Source: Cristatella mucedo
Taxonomy: Eukaryota > Bryozoa > Phylactolaemata > Cristatellidae
Reading direction: 5' to 3'
NCBI GenBank assembly: GCA_009760855.2
Contig: WPIO01000021.1
Location: forward strand, 1,965,001 to 2,029,000
Length of the DNA: 64,000 nt
Within the stretch, counting starts at the first letter, position 1. Each line of letters starts with the position of its first letter. The position numbers and the translations under genes were made by a program. This document shows, piece by piece, positions 1 to 10,399 of this stretch. The notes beneath the pieces were generated by a model, which saw only the letters and a program-made list of their open reading frames with translations, was not told the DNA's origin and searched no databases.

Positions 1-859
1 CTTGAGCCCTCAGTCTTGAAGTCGTTAAGGGCGAAAATCTTACCCTGGGCTGAACCTTAGCCGGGGCTGCCAAAAGTGCACTGGCCCTGGAGCTCTGGAT
101 GTAGCTGCCGCTCAAAGCAAAACGCTGTCGCGTACGTCGGTGGCTGAGACGTCGTTTAAGGAGCATAGACAGTGTTAATTATTCAGCTCTTTGAGAAGGA
201 GAATTGTAGTCCAAGTTAGACAATCGAGATGGTAGGATAACTCTGCGAAGGGGGCCCAACTTTCAGCCCAACACATCGTGGGCGTAGTAACTGGTGGGAG
301 CTGCAGCGTCGGCAACGTGGCCGGTTGCAATGGCTTCATTGATAAAGCCAAAGAGTCACCGAACGTGTACTTCGGGACTCTGTAGTTTAGGCCAGCGGTA
401 TGTTACCCTGCCGCCGGAATCGGATCCTCAAGCTTATGGGAGAGCCCCATTAAATACCTGGCAAGAGAGGTGAATCAGGATCAGCTATTTGCTAAACGTA
501 GAAGGCCCTGTCTGATGAAAAGGAAATCGGCCTGTGAATATCAGCTATTATCTAGGTAGCTCATCCAGCAGTGAGCATATCAAGAGCGACCAGCTGAATC
601 CGTTGTTGCTGAACGTATCGGTGAGGCGTGCATTAGTTGTAATGTTGCTGACTATTGAATGTCCCTCCCCCATGGTCGCATTCTACGCAGCTTATTAACT
701 ACACAGTTTGGTCTAGGCAGGACTTAATCAATCTGAATTAATTAATTCTGACATACTCAGTTTTGGCTGAGGTGTAGTAAAAGGCTTGTAAGAGTCTGCT
801 GCTAATTAAAATGTCTGCAAGGCTCGTCAACAAACACCTTAGATTCAGCCACCGGTCTT
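1..859. other. No recognisable feature
   Basis: I see no convincing coding region, repeat or RNA gene here. All frames are broken by frequent stops. Confidence 0.5.
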
Positions 860-1341
860 CTTTGCTGGGCTTAGTGTGAATGCTCCTGGTAAACCAATCG
901 ATGCAGAGAAAATTCATATGTTGATCCACAAGGCCCACCAAGACTTGGCTACTTCATTCCGTGCTGATCTGCTACACCACTTTCAGGCCACCTCTCCCTC
1001 AGGTCTCTATGGACATCAAATTAGCACCACCAATCCTCTATTCTATGCCTGGCAGCACAAGCTACCGCTTTGCAGGTCCAAGACGGTGGAACAACCTCAA
1101 AGGATTCTTACCCAAAGACTTCTTCTCTCTGCAGCCGCATTTCAGTCATCCTGTCCAGCCTCACCAAGCTGCTTATTATGCACTGATACTTTTCACTGGT
1201 ATTCCTACATTCTCTCTGTGGCTTGAGAGAAATCTTGTTGGCTACCTTATCAGCAACAATAAAAGTCACGGATTCTTTGAACATGCTACGCGAAATTCTC
1301 CAGATAAGCGCCTAATTACTGCTTGTGGTATTTTTGTTTAG
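860..1341 (+). mobile_element. L2 family 2 retrotransposon, C-terminal relic
   Basis: Relic of the reverse transcriptase C-terminus of a CR1/L2-type non-LTR retrotransposon. The frame starting at 876 reads IHKAHQDLATSFRADLLHHF, which parallels the segment THKARHGLAPSYLAELLHQF on the minus strand near 34,200-34,300. The overlapping frame starting at 961 continues with SYRFAGPRRWNNLKGFLPKD, matching SFSSAGPRLWNSLPQFLRND in the copy at 33815-34720. The change of frame and the internal differences show an old, inactive copy. This is the family 2 lineage, which has a different 3' end from the abundant family 1. Confidence 0.65.
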
Positions 1342-1524
1342 GATAAACGTATTATATTTATAATGCAAACAATGAATTATTAATATAATCATCGTGCGGC
1401 ATGCATTCAGAAATATTCAGCCACGTTGGACTTTTTTTGGTTTAAGCCATCAAGAAATAAATGTTATCAATAAAGAGCTCTGTGGCCAGCAAAACTATGG
1501 TAACTAGTACTTGCTATTAAGATA

Positions 1525-1862
1525 AAGACTGCACCAAGTGCTGAAACTATGCCATATCTTTTCCGTTTCCGCTAATTGCTTGCCATGGCAGGGCCTCGTT
1601 GGGAAGTATGGTTTAAAAAGCACCAACACTTAATTATTCAAAACTTACAACAATTAGCGAGAGATGAGTTGCATGTATGCAAATTGGTTAAGCTATACAA
1701 GTTGAAGTTCAATAAATATTGATATTTTCTGAACTATAGCATATCGGAAATCGCTTGCCCTCGGCTTTTTTTATTCACTCGAATAATAATAATACACTTG
1801 GTAAAGCGCCCTCAGATAACTCAATCTCTTTATAGGCTATTTACACTTGTTGCAAAGGAAGC
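1525..1862. repeat. Local direct duplication, copy 1
   Basis: About 340 bp that recur at 2703-3045 in the same orientation with moderate divergence. Shared landmarks are GTATGGTTTAAAAAGCACCA, GGTTAAGCTATACAAGTTGA and CGGAAATCGCTTGCCCTCG, followed in both by a (TAA)n and the minus-strand L2 3' end. The duplication therefore includes both flank and L2 tail, so it arose after the L2 insertion. Confidence 0.75.
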
Positions 1863-2680
1863 CCGATCGAATGCTGAGTTGTATCGTGCTTGATAAAAAA
1901 CATGAATAACAGGGTTAGGGGTGCCATGTACAGGGTCCGTATGCAATTATGGCAGCATGCAATAGTGTCAGCAAGCATAAGCACGCAAAAGTCGAATCAC
2001 AGGGACCTGCAAAATTCTGTCATTCATATGCATTTTGAAGCTCTTTGTAAATATTGTCAAGTCAGGGGATGTCGTGACCCAAGTCGGGAGTGAGTTCCAG
2101 GCTATCGGAGCATACGAACTGAATTCAAGGCCTTCAAAGGATTTGAGGTTTGTACTAGGTATTGATAAACAGTTTGATTCCGTAAAGCGGGTGTTACGAT
2201 GCTTGACCTGTTGGGGGGAGTAGATCTGATAGGTAGGCTAGAGTCAAAGAATGAAGGGGCCTAAAAGTGAGTGACAAAACCTTAAAATTGATCCGTTGCT
2301 TGACTGGTAGCCAGTGCAGGTCGACAAGAAGTGTTATGATATAGCAACCGTGGTGTTCATGTCAAACAAGCCTAGATGCAAAATTCTGCACCAGCTGCAA
2401 GCATCATATTGCACATGCCGGTATGCCAGCAGGCGGTGAGTCACAGAAGTCAAGGCAGGATGTCAAAAATGCATGGACCAACTTAGATGTGGTATCTTTA
2501 TCTAAACAAGCTCGAATATTAGCAAGGTGATATAGCGGAAAAGAGGAAGACTTTATGGTGGTGCTGATGTGGTCTTCTATCGAAAGGTCACTTTGGAACA
2601 TGACACGTAGATTTCGAACAGATTCAACGGAAGATACGGGGGCATAGCTATAAATGCAAAGAGGCTGGGCATTAAGCCCA
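1782..2680 (-). mobile_element. L2 family 1 retrotransposon, 5'-truncated
   Basis: Minus-strand copy whose 3' end lies at the low-coordinate side: (TAA)n, then the reverse complement of the hairpin end (AAAGCGCCCTCAGATAACTC), then the 3' UTR, then the C-terminal reverse transcriptase region up to about 2640. A short open stretch at 2404-2601 reads SDLSIEDHISTTIKSSSFPL, the family 1 segment following the NLGVIFQ motif. Frameshifts break the rest. The last 40 bases are only weakly similar to the family. Confidence 0.8.
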
Positions 2681-2702
2681 CTTCCATTGTCATCTGCTTG
2701 TC

Positions 2703-3045
2703 ATCAGACTGCATCCAGTGCGAAAACTACGCCATGCCTTTCCCGTTTCCATTGATTGATTGCCATGACATGGCCTCGTTGGAAAGTATGGTTTAAAAAG
2801 CACCAACAATTAATTCTTAAAAAATTACAACATTTAGCGAGTGATGAGTTGCACGCATGCATGTTGGTTAAGCTATACAAGTTGAAGTTCTATAGATTTT
2901 AACATTTCTTATCTATAGCGCATCGGAAATCGCTTGCCCTCGACTTTTTTAATTCGCTCTAATAATAATAATGCACTTGGTAAAGTGCCCTCAGATAATT
3001 CAATCTCTTCATAGGCGCTTTACATTTGTTGCAAAGGCTGTCTGC
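2703..3045. repeat. Local direct duplication, copy 2
   Basis: Second copy of the block at 1525-1862, in direct orientation about 1.18 kb away. It carries the same non-L2 flank and the start of the same minus-strand L2 tail. Its L2 part stops after about 100 bp, so the duplication is incomplete or was later truncated. Confidence 0.75.
2941..3045 (-). mobile_element. L2 family 1, 3' end fragment
   Basis: (TAATAA)n followed by TGCACTTGGTAAAGTGCCCT and the rest of the reverse-complemented hairpin. It lies inside the duplicated block and probably derives from the duplication rather than from an independent insertion. Confidence 0.7.
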
Positions 3046-3529
3046 CACCTTCCCGATCTAATCATCATTTATTAGTTATTGCTGCTGAGATTCGTGCAAC
3101 GCTTTGAGACTGGCTTTATTCCTACAGGGGTAGCACGACAAGGCCGTTTTACTTTGGCTACTTAGTTTGTGATTGATCGACGCCTGACCCCAGAGTCATT
3201 CTATCGCTTCCCGGCACAGTTACTACATTTATGAATCCCTTAGTGAACGACTATTATCGATCATATAGAAAGGCAGGTGGGCATCTTTCATTGACGCCTT
3301 TATTAATAAAAAGACGGCCGCTAATAATGTGTGTGCTTATGAAATTCCAGTAAATTTGAGAGCGCCAACCACATTTTTGGATTTTTGAGTTGCTGATGAA
3401 TACAAATCATAGCCGCAGGTCTTATTTAATAGTAAGGATAAATCATTTGCATAGCCCTCTTAGATAACTTAATCTCAATCTTGATCCGAGATATGGAAGC
3501 CGCTAAATTGCTTCCTTCTTAGGCAAGCA
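3046..3529. other. Mostly unrecognised; possible L2 tail scrap at 3440-3475
   Basis: The only hint is GCATAGCCCTCTTAGATAAC followed by TTAATCTC at about 3445-3473, resembling the minus-strand L2 3' hairpin. The remainder shows no coding or repeat signal. Confidence 0.35.
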
Positions 3530-4530
3530 TTGCCAGGCACGATCAAGGCTTTCACTTCTATGCCGACGGGACTCAGATGTGCATTTGCTTTCTAGTTCAA
3601 ACTCTCATGCTGCATGTAATGATGACGTCAGCACATAGATGGCAACACATTGTCTTAAATTTACTGGTGGTAGAACCAACTTTCTAGTTATGGGAAAGCT
3701 AAGGGTGATTCGGACGTTGGAAAAGTTAGCGCTCAAAATCGGCTCTGCAAGCACATCTCTCGTTGAATCTTCACGAAATCTTGGTATCATATTCCAAATT
3801 GACATTTTACTAGACTACCACATCAGCTCCACAGTAAATTCTGCCTTCTTTCAGCTACGTAACATTGCTAAAGCGTGGGCTTGTTTAGACAGGTATACCA
3901 CATCTAAATTGTTCCCTGTATTTTCGACATCCAGTCTTGACTTCTGTAACTCACTGCTTGCTGTTCTACCAGCCCGTAAAATCAGGGCCTTAAGCTGGTG
4001 CAAATTTCTACAGCTAGACTTGTCTGCCGTAAGCGTATCAGTTGCAAAATCACACCACTTTTCGCAGACCTGTACCAGCTCCCAGTCAAGCAACAGATCG
4101 ACTTCAAGATTTTGTCACTCACTTTTAGGCGCCCTTCATTGTTTGGCTCTTTTCTACTGATCAGATCTACTTCTTCACTAGGCTAAGCATCGTAACACCC
4201 GCTTTCAGAATCTAATTGCTTACCCGTACCTCACACAAACCTCAAACCCTTTGGAGACTGTGACTTTAGTTCGTAAAAAGAAGAACAATACTAGCTTAAT
4301 TTACAGCCTCTTTATTATAACGACAGAAAAGCCTCTACGGCTATCACCACTACTGTCAGTGTCGATTAAGGATAGAACACCGAAGGATTCAAAACCACTA
4401 CCCCTGAGACCTAGGTCGTGAAAGACTCCAAAATCCCGGGACTCAATTTCAGCTTGCGTAAAGACATCTGCTGACATGACCAAATTTTAACAGAAACACA
4501 AAACGCATCTATTTATCATAATATTTAATG
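3530..4530 (+). mobile_element. L2 family 1 retrotransposon fragment, interrupted by a SINE
   Basis: Plus-strand reverse transcriptase piece. It starts near the catalytic box (FHFYADGTQ-like, with the second catalytic Asp changed to Gly), passes through an open stretch at 3639-4160 (TNFLVMGKLRVIRTLEKLAL and NLGIIFQIDILLDYHISSTV), and ends near 4530 in the family's conserved CATCTATTTATCA...AGTGGG segment. A minus-strand SINE at 4318-4470 interrupts it close to its 3' end. Substitutions such as the altered catalytic box show that it is dead. Confidence 0.8.
4318..4470 (-). mobile_element. tRNA-derived SINE
   Basis: Minus-strand copy of the window's SINE family. Reading the reverse complement there is a degenerate B-box-like segment (GGTTTTGAATCC), then TTCGGTGTTCTATCCTTAAT, and the family's terminal motif GGCTTTTCTGTCG. 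It matches the copies at 32345-32495 and 23085-23240 along its length. The tRNA-like head is more decayed than in those copies. Confidence 0.65.
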
Positions 4531-5165
4531 GGTGCAGCTGGTGCAAAACTCTGCAGCTAGGCTTGTCTGTCGTGAGCGTCGCAGTTTCCACATTACTCCA
4601 CTTCTCGCCGACCTGCACTGGCTACCAGTCAAGCAACGGATTGACTTCAAGGTTTTGTCGCTCACTTTTAGGTCCCTTCATTCTATGGCTCCAGCCTATC
4701 TCTCCTATATACTCCCCCATCAGGCCAAGCATCTTACCACGTGCTTTTCAGAATCCAACAGTCTGCAAATACCTCGTACAAACCTTAGATCCTTTGGAGA
4801 CCATGCATTTAGTTCGTATGCTCCCAAAGCCTGGAACTCCCTCCCGACCTGCGTCAGAACATCCCCCGACCTGACCACATTTAAAAGAAACTTAAAAACA
4901 CCTATTTAGGACAGCATTTAGTGGGTCCCTGTGATTCGTCCTTGATGTGCTTATGCATGCTGACACTGTGCATGCTGCCACGAACCACATTTGCATGCTG
5001 ACCCTGTGCATGTCACCCTAACCATATTATTCATTTTGTTTGTTTTTCAAGCATGATTTTACTTACCGTTCTATTGAATTTCCCTTTGAAGCAAATGTAA
5101 AGCGCCTAGAAAGAGATTAGGTTCTCTGAGGGCGCTTTATCAAGTGCATTATTATTATTATTATT
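4531..5165 (+). mobile_element. L2 family 1 retrotransposon, 3' part with (TTA)n tail
   Basis: A 5'-truncated copy that begins in the reverse transcriptase C-terminal region. The open stretch 4532-4909 contains MQLVQNSAARLVCRERRSFH, PLLADLHWLPVKQRIDFKVL and APKAWNSLPTCVRTSPDLTT. The 3' UTR carries two tandem GCATGCTGACxCTGTGCATG motifs (about 4953-5012). The end hairpin follows (AAAGCGCC at about 5100 paired with GGCGCTTT at about 5133), then the (TTA)n tail at about 5148-5165. It is one of the cleaner 3' ends and a useful reference. Confidence 0.85.
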
Positions 5166-5169
5166 CCTG

Positions 5170-5395
5170 CCATTGACCATCATGTGCTTAAGCGTGCTGA
5201 CACTGCAACCTGCCACTAACCATACTTTCATACAGACCAGGTGCATGTAACCCCTAGCCATGTCATTTTTTATTAAGTATGCTAAAACGAACCATGCTAT
5301 CGTGCTTTCTTTGCAGCTGATGTAAAGTGCGTAGAAAGTGATTGAGTTTTCTGAGGATAAAATGTCAAATGTATTATTATTATTATTATCGCTTT
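5170..5395 (+). mobile_element. L2 family 1, 3' UTR copy
   Basis: Immediately downstream of the previous copy's tail lies a second, more diverged 3' UTR: GTGCTGACACTGCAACCTGC, then GATGTAAAGTGCGTAGAAAG, then an (ATT)n tail at about 5371-5390. Two 3' ends in tandem suggest insertion of one element next to the tail of another. Confidence 0.75.
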
Positions 5396-6899
5396 TATAC
5401 AGGCATTATACTCAGACAAGCAAGGGAAAGTGCAAAAGGATTCATCTACATAGGTTTGTGCAACCACTATTGTTAACAATCCATCAATATTTTCATAATT
5501 AAGCAAATCAAAACGCAGGAAAACATTTCACTGGGCTGCTATTCCAAAGAAGGTCACTGCTAACTTTAGTAACTAGCTGCCAGTTTTTCTTAAGCAATAT
5601 TCGAAGAAAGGATAATTTGGAGAGAAGTTCAAATGGTTTAAATTCAGCGACAAATCGAATTGGTCAAAAGGCACCTCCACCGTCGTTTCTAATTTACCAA
5701 GGGGCTGTGAAACAAAGAAAAGCCAACAGGAGCAGCCGTGTCGGATAAGGTAAGTTACTATGCTGTCTTTAAGTGAGATTTCAATCCTAGCAAGCGAATC
5801 AGGAATATCTTTACGAATTTTATAGCCTTTGATTAGGCTTCATTGCAGATTGAATGAGCATTCTAAAGGAACATTTACAGAGTGACCTTTGAGATTGCAG
5901 TGGGATCGATGAATATTTAATAGGAATAATTACCATACCAACTCAGAGACTTTGAACCGCGGGAAAGCTTAAAAGAATGCAAGAAATGTCAGAAAATTCC
6001 CCCAGCCCCTCTATGGCATATTCTAGTAATAAAAAGTCAATTTCTGTCAAGCCTGCTTCAAGGGAAATAAAAGAATAGGTACAGGTACGTTAAACAGCCT
6101 CAAATAAACCTTCGTAGATGTGCCTCTATACTTTTAATACATCTTCTCCACTTGCACAGGGCAATGTAAGATTGCCTTTTAATTAACAACAATCGATGCA
6201 TTTGTTAGGTAAGTGAGAACGATTTCCCTGCTCTTTGAAAAAATGATTGTCAGTGGTACTTTCAAGATATTGCTGGGGTCGCTATCATGAAAGTTAGAGC
6301 TTTTTGCATATGTAGTGATAGCATACATTGATATTGTGCTCTTATATTGAACGTGCATAGGAGCAGTGGCCATGCTTGTTTTTATAGGTTGGAAAATCAG
6401 TGCTAGCACAGAACTAAGCAGTAGAAGTTTCAATTATTTTTTCTACTCAAAAGAGGTAGTTGCCATAGATTGAAAGTTGTCGATGATGTCATCATTTTGT
6501 TTCACATCCCATCTATGCCTTTTTTCAGAACTCGAGAGATATTTTTGCAAAATAATTTGTATGTCAAAATAAGAAAATCATAGGAATTTATAGGCAATAT
6601 ACCTATGCTGTTAAGGAAGGACATTATTGTCGTTTGTGACAACTACTAGAGTCAAATCGTACGAGCACACAGGAAATATCATATGTAACGAGTGAATGCA
6701 ATCGATGAAAAGTACATATTATACTCCTGTTCTACTGCATTCAAGCTAAGGTTTAGCATGAAGTATGTCTGGAGTGAGCTTCTAATGCGGAAAGCAAAAC
6801 AATTTAAAATTCGGTTATTGATTGAGTTGAGGCAAAGCTGAACCAGGCGATTCAGAGGAGCAGGAGACGCATTGTCTAGCCTGATTAAGAAGTTGTTCA
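5396..6899. other. No recognisable feature
   Basis: About 1.5 kb of AT-leaning sequence with only short random open frames. I see no repeat or gene signal. Confidence 0.45.
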
Positions 6900-7640
6900 A
6901 ATAAGTAGGTTAGACCACTCGAATTATATTCCGAGTCTTAAAATTGAGTGAAAAAGCCAGGAAGTCAATATACTGACAATGTTGAACCCGAGAAGGTAAT
7001 CAAAAGTAAGGTGATATAGTAACCACGACGGCCATGACAGCAAAATGCTGGCTACGGCATTTTTTTAAATTGCAAGTGCCTTAGTGCTCAAGCTAAAAGA
7101 GCGGAATTTTTTCATTATTGAAGTAGAGCGAAGATACGAATGCATAAACAACATTGTATGTGACATCGAGGTTTTTTCATAGGCAATTGTTATCATGCGA
7201 TGCAGCTGCAAGGAGGCATACTGTAGGGCTGATTTTCTTGTAGTAAATGGTCACTTTAGAACTAGACATAAATATAAGGTGCAGAATCTACGGGAGCAAT
7301 ATTGTTGAGATTCATTTTAGGATAATTTTCCAATGTGTAAGTGGCATCAGGTTTGCCCGTTCACTAGTGAGTTTTTCGTATCGTGATTTAATCCCAGAAA
7401 CTGTATTGACATCAAAGTGAAGATTTCACCACTACACGTGGCTATGGACTCGCGAATTGATGGACAGATCAGGATGAAAGAGATCAAAATATATGTGGAG
7501 CTGTCTGTCATTGGCATGTAGATGAAAGAGTATAGAGTTTTTTGTTGAATCCCCTGCAAGAGGTGGAGTATAATTGGCGAAATTAAATGGACCAAATACC
7601 GAGCCCTTGTGAACCGTATACTTTGGGGATCTTTAATAGG
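6900..7640 (-). mobile_element. Highly decayed L2 family 1 fragment
   Basis: Order and wording of minus-strand L2 landmarks persist but with many changes. AAATTGAGTGAAAAAGCCAG near 6941 is the counterpart of the AAGTGAGCGACAAAACC segment. GGTCACTTTAGAACTAGACA near 7249 is the counterpart of the segment after the DLSLDDH motif. CATCAGGTTTGCCCGTTCAC near 7346 corresponds to the LLVMGKP region. This is the oldest-looking L2 copy in the window. Confidence 0.5.
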
Positions 7641-8056
7641 CTATAAATTAAAACATCATGGAGTTTTAAGGTGGTTTTAGAGAAGGTCTCAATAGGCTTG
7701 AATGTGCTGAATATACATTCAACCTTGGCAGTTGACAGTAAAAGTTTCTGAATAAGCCCGGTAGCTTGTACAGCTCAGCACAAGGGACCGAAAATGAGAT
7801 TGCAAGATCAGAAATCCGTGTGAAGTTCTTCACTGCCAAGTTGGGATCTATTTTCTTGTGAAAGCTGCAAGGTCATAATCTCCGGAAGATATCTCGAATC
7901 ACAAAGATTGTGGAAACTGGTGCCTTAGTTACATAACCTCTGGTTTATAATCTCCACAAAATCTTACAAAAAGAAAACCCAAGGATGATGGCGATGTCAA
8001 TGCTGTACAAATCGTGTTGTTAGCCGGGCGGCAGACGGCAGTAACTGGTGGCTCAT
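7641..8056. other. No recognisable feature
   Basis: Possibly the upstream continuation of the decayed L2 copy, but too diverged to support. Confidence 0.35.
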
Positions 8057-8120
8057 AATAATAATAAATAATAATAATAATACAGTTGATAAAGCGCCCT
8101 CGTGAATACTTGAATAGACA
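8057..8120 (-). mobile_element. L2 family 1, 3' terminal scrap
   Basis: (AATAAT)n with interruptions followed by CAGTTGATAAAGCGCCCTCG, the reverse complement of the L2 hairpin end. The next sequence departs from the family, so only about 60 bp remain. Confidence 0.6.
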
Positions 8121-9158
8121 TGCAACCGGCTCAAGCGTCTGTCCTCAGGCGATCTCCCAGGAGACTGAAAAAGGGCTGATGAGGTGACACTAAAATGCAC
8201 ACAGCCATAATCTGGGTGCTAGAAGCCACAGTTCATTAGGGGTCGGCTAGTAGCTGGTTCCACCACAATGAAAGCCGTTTTGCAGGACTAACCCGTCTTA
8301 CCGTCTCAAACAGAAAAGCCTCCGAAATCCCGGTATGTGGGAGGCTTATATGTGGGAGACCACCAAGGACGATCCAAGCTAAGAAGAAGGACCACCAAGG
8401 AGGCACAGTGAAGTGCGAGCTGCTCGCAGAGTAAATGAAGGTATACGGTTTGTAAGCCTAAGATACTCTTAAATTTTCATCGCCATTGATTCTGTCTCTC
8501 AGATTTCAAAGTGTACCATCTCATTTAAGCTGCTTCCGCTAGTTGCTTCTCCAAAATTGTCCAGGACTCTGACCTATTTAGTCTCTTGTCGGAACTTGCA
8601 GACTCAGCAGTGAGAAAGACCTCTCTAGTCTGAACTTGCTGACTGAGCTGTAAAGGAGATTCTCTCTTAACCAGCTCTTGGATGTCATTCTAAGGTTACT
8701 CGCTTCAGTTATTCTTCTTCAAATCCCTGGTCGGTCGTATCAGCACACTTGGCTGCATGCCTAGAGACTTTGTTTATGTAGCGTGTTAGTCGCTTCTCAA
8801 CCCATAATTTCTTCCCATGTCGTCGGTCCTGCTACTAGTCATTAAACAGTTTCCTGTCAAATTACCTCTATTAGTCACTCCGATTCAGCTAATGAGTGAC
8901 AGTGAATCTCCCCTGCAAGATCCACAGCTCTAATAATCTCACTTTCAAGCCTTCTGCAGAAAAGGCGTCGACTGGGGAAATGCACAAGTGCCACGATCCT
9001 TGGCAGGCAGGTCAAGGTCAAGGCGTCTAATTCAGTGCAGCTCTCCTTGGCTTCTCCACTGTCAACGAGCATACTGAGCAATGATCGTTGGAGCTGCTCT
9101 TATGATTCGTTATACTGCTTCGGAACGCTCACCAGTTGAAGTGGCGTCCTCATTTCCC

Positions 9159-9159
<1 letters not shown>
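8121..9159. other. No recognisable feature
   Basis: About 1 kb with no repeat match inside the window. A 68-codon minus-strand open frame at 8875-9081 is Leu/Glu/Arg-rich, but no start context or splice sites single it out. Confidence 0.4.

Positions 9160-9199
<40 letters not shown>
9160..9199. repeat. (AT)n microsatellite
   Basis: Uninterrupted AT dinucleotide run of about 40 bp. Confidence 0.95.
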
Positions 9200-9201
<2 letters not shown>

Positions 9202-10399
9202 ATGTCAGCCTTCTCTTTCAAGGCTTAAAGGTCCCATACCATGCAAGTTAATTAGCTTCTGTTCCCAAAAGTCATTGCGTGGCCTCGGAGGGCTTAGGGA
9301 GGAAGATGTGATATCGGATCTTCTGTCACCTTTTATTCACTTTAGACTGGGTTCGTGCTGGAGTTTCAGTGCTAGGTTACGGCATCAGCACCGTCGCTCA
9401 GTCGCTAGACGGTCAACTCTCTGGTATACAGCAGCATGGGGCAGGAACGATGGATGTCGACAGCGAACCTTCCTGATATGTAAGTGCCTTGCAGAAAAGC
9501 GCCAAAACAGCAGCGGATTAGAGAAAATGCCGACCAAGCACTTAAACAGGTCTTTGATAGCATGCATGAGAAGGGATATTGCCTTCATGGTGATACTAAG
9601 CCCATATTCGCCAACTTATGGATATCTATTGTAGGCAGTATTACCGGCCGGATCATGATAGTGGGGCTACTAGGAGTGTATTGCTGAGCAACGATCTCGG
9701 CTGGGGGTTAATACAGGAGATGAAAAAAAAGAAATTTTAAGTTCAGATAATGGTAATTATGCCGTCGGTTTAGGCTAGACGTGACCTGGTTTTTGCTAAA
9801 TAGCTTATTACTGGAGCTAGTGGTCACGGCTGAAGTAGCTAATACTGTCTCCTGATCTGCAACTGTTAGCTGTACAAGCATAGAAGTTTTGACTTAAGGA
9901 CTCAGTATACGATTTTTAATGTAAACCACTGATTCTTTCCAAGGAACCTCGAATGATATCATTTTTGTTGGAATTAGATTGCTTAACTTTAGGCAATTTT
10001 TCCACCTTCATATTTATCATTGCAGAAAAAAATCACTTTAAAAGCTGAAAGATTTTGTACGAGAAAACGCAGCCAAACTCTGACAGTACGGCACCGAGCT
10101 GTAACCTATATTTTGGAGAGAAAAACTGCAAATACCTCACAAGGTACTCAAGTTTACTGGAAATAAAAAAATGAGATAGAACCCTACGGTTCCAAGTCTA
10201 GGAATCTAATACAGAGCATTGAGCCGTATGTGCAACTCCTAACGGTTCCAGTGTGCAAGAAAGTACATTTGACCGGAGGCGTCGCCATTTTAGAAATGAT
10301 TTAGCTCTCCACTCTTATTTACAAGACAAATTGATGCACACTCAAACTACCACCAATGCATCTGTTTGAGCATAAAGAACTAATTCAAATTAACAATAG
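9200..10399. other. No recognisable feature
   Basis: Overlapping 60-120 codon open frames lie on both strands at 9275-9690, but none has a recognisable domain or a consistent coding signal. The rest is unremarkable. Confidence 0.4.

Noticed and set aside
9275-9687. Three overlapping 67-119 codon frames on both strands
   Set aside because: No domain, start context, splice site or repeat conservation favours any of them.
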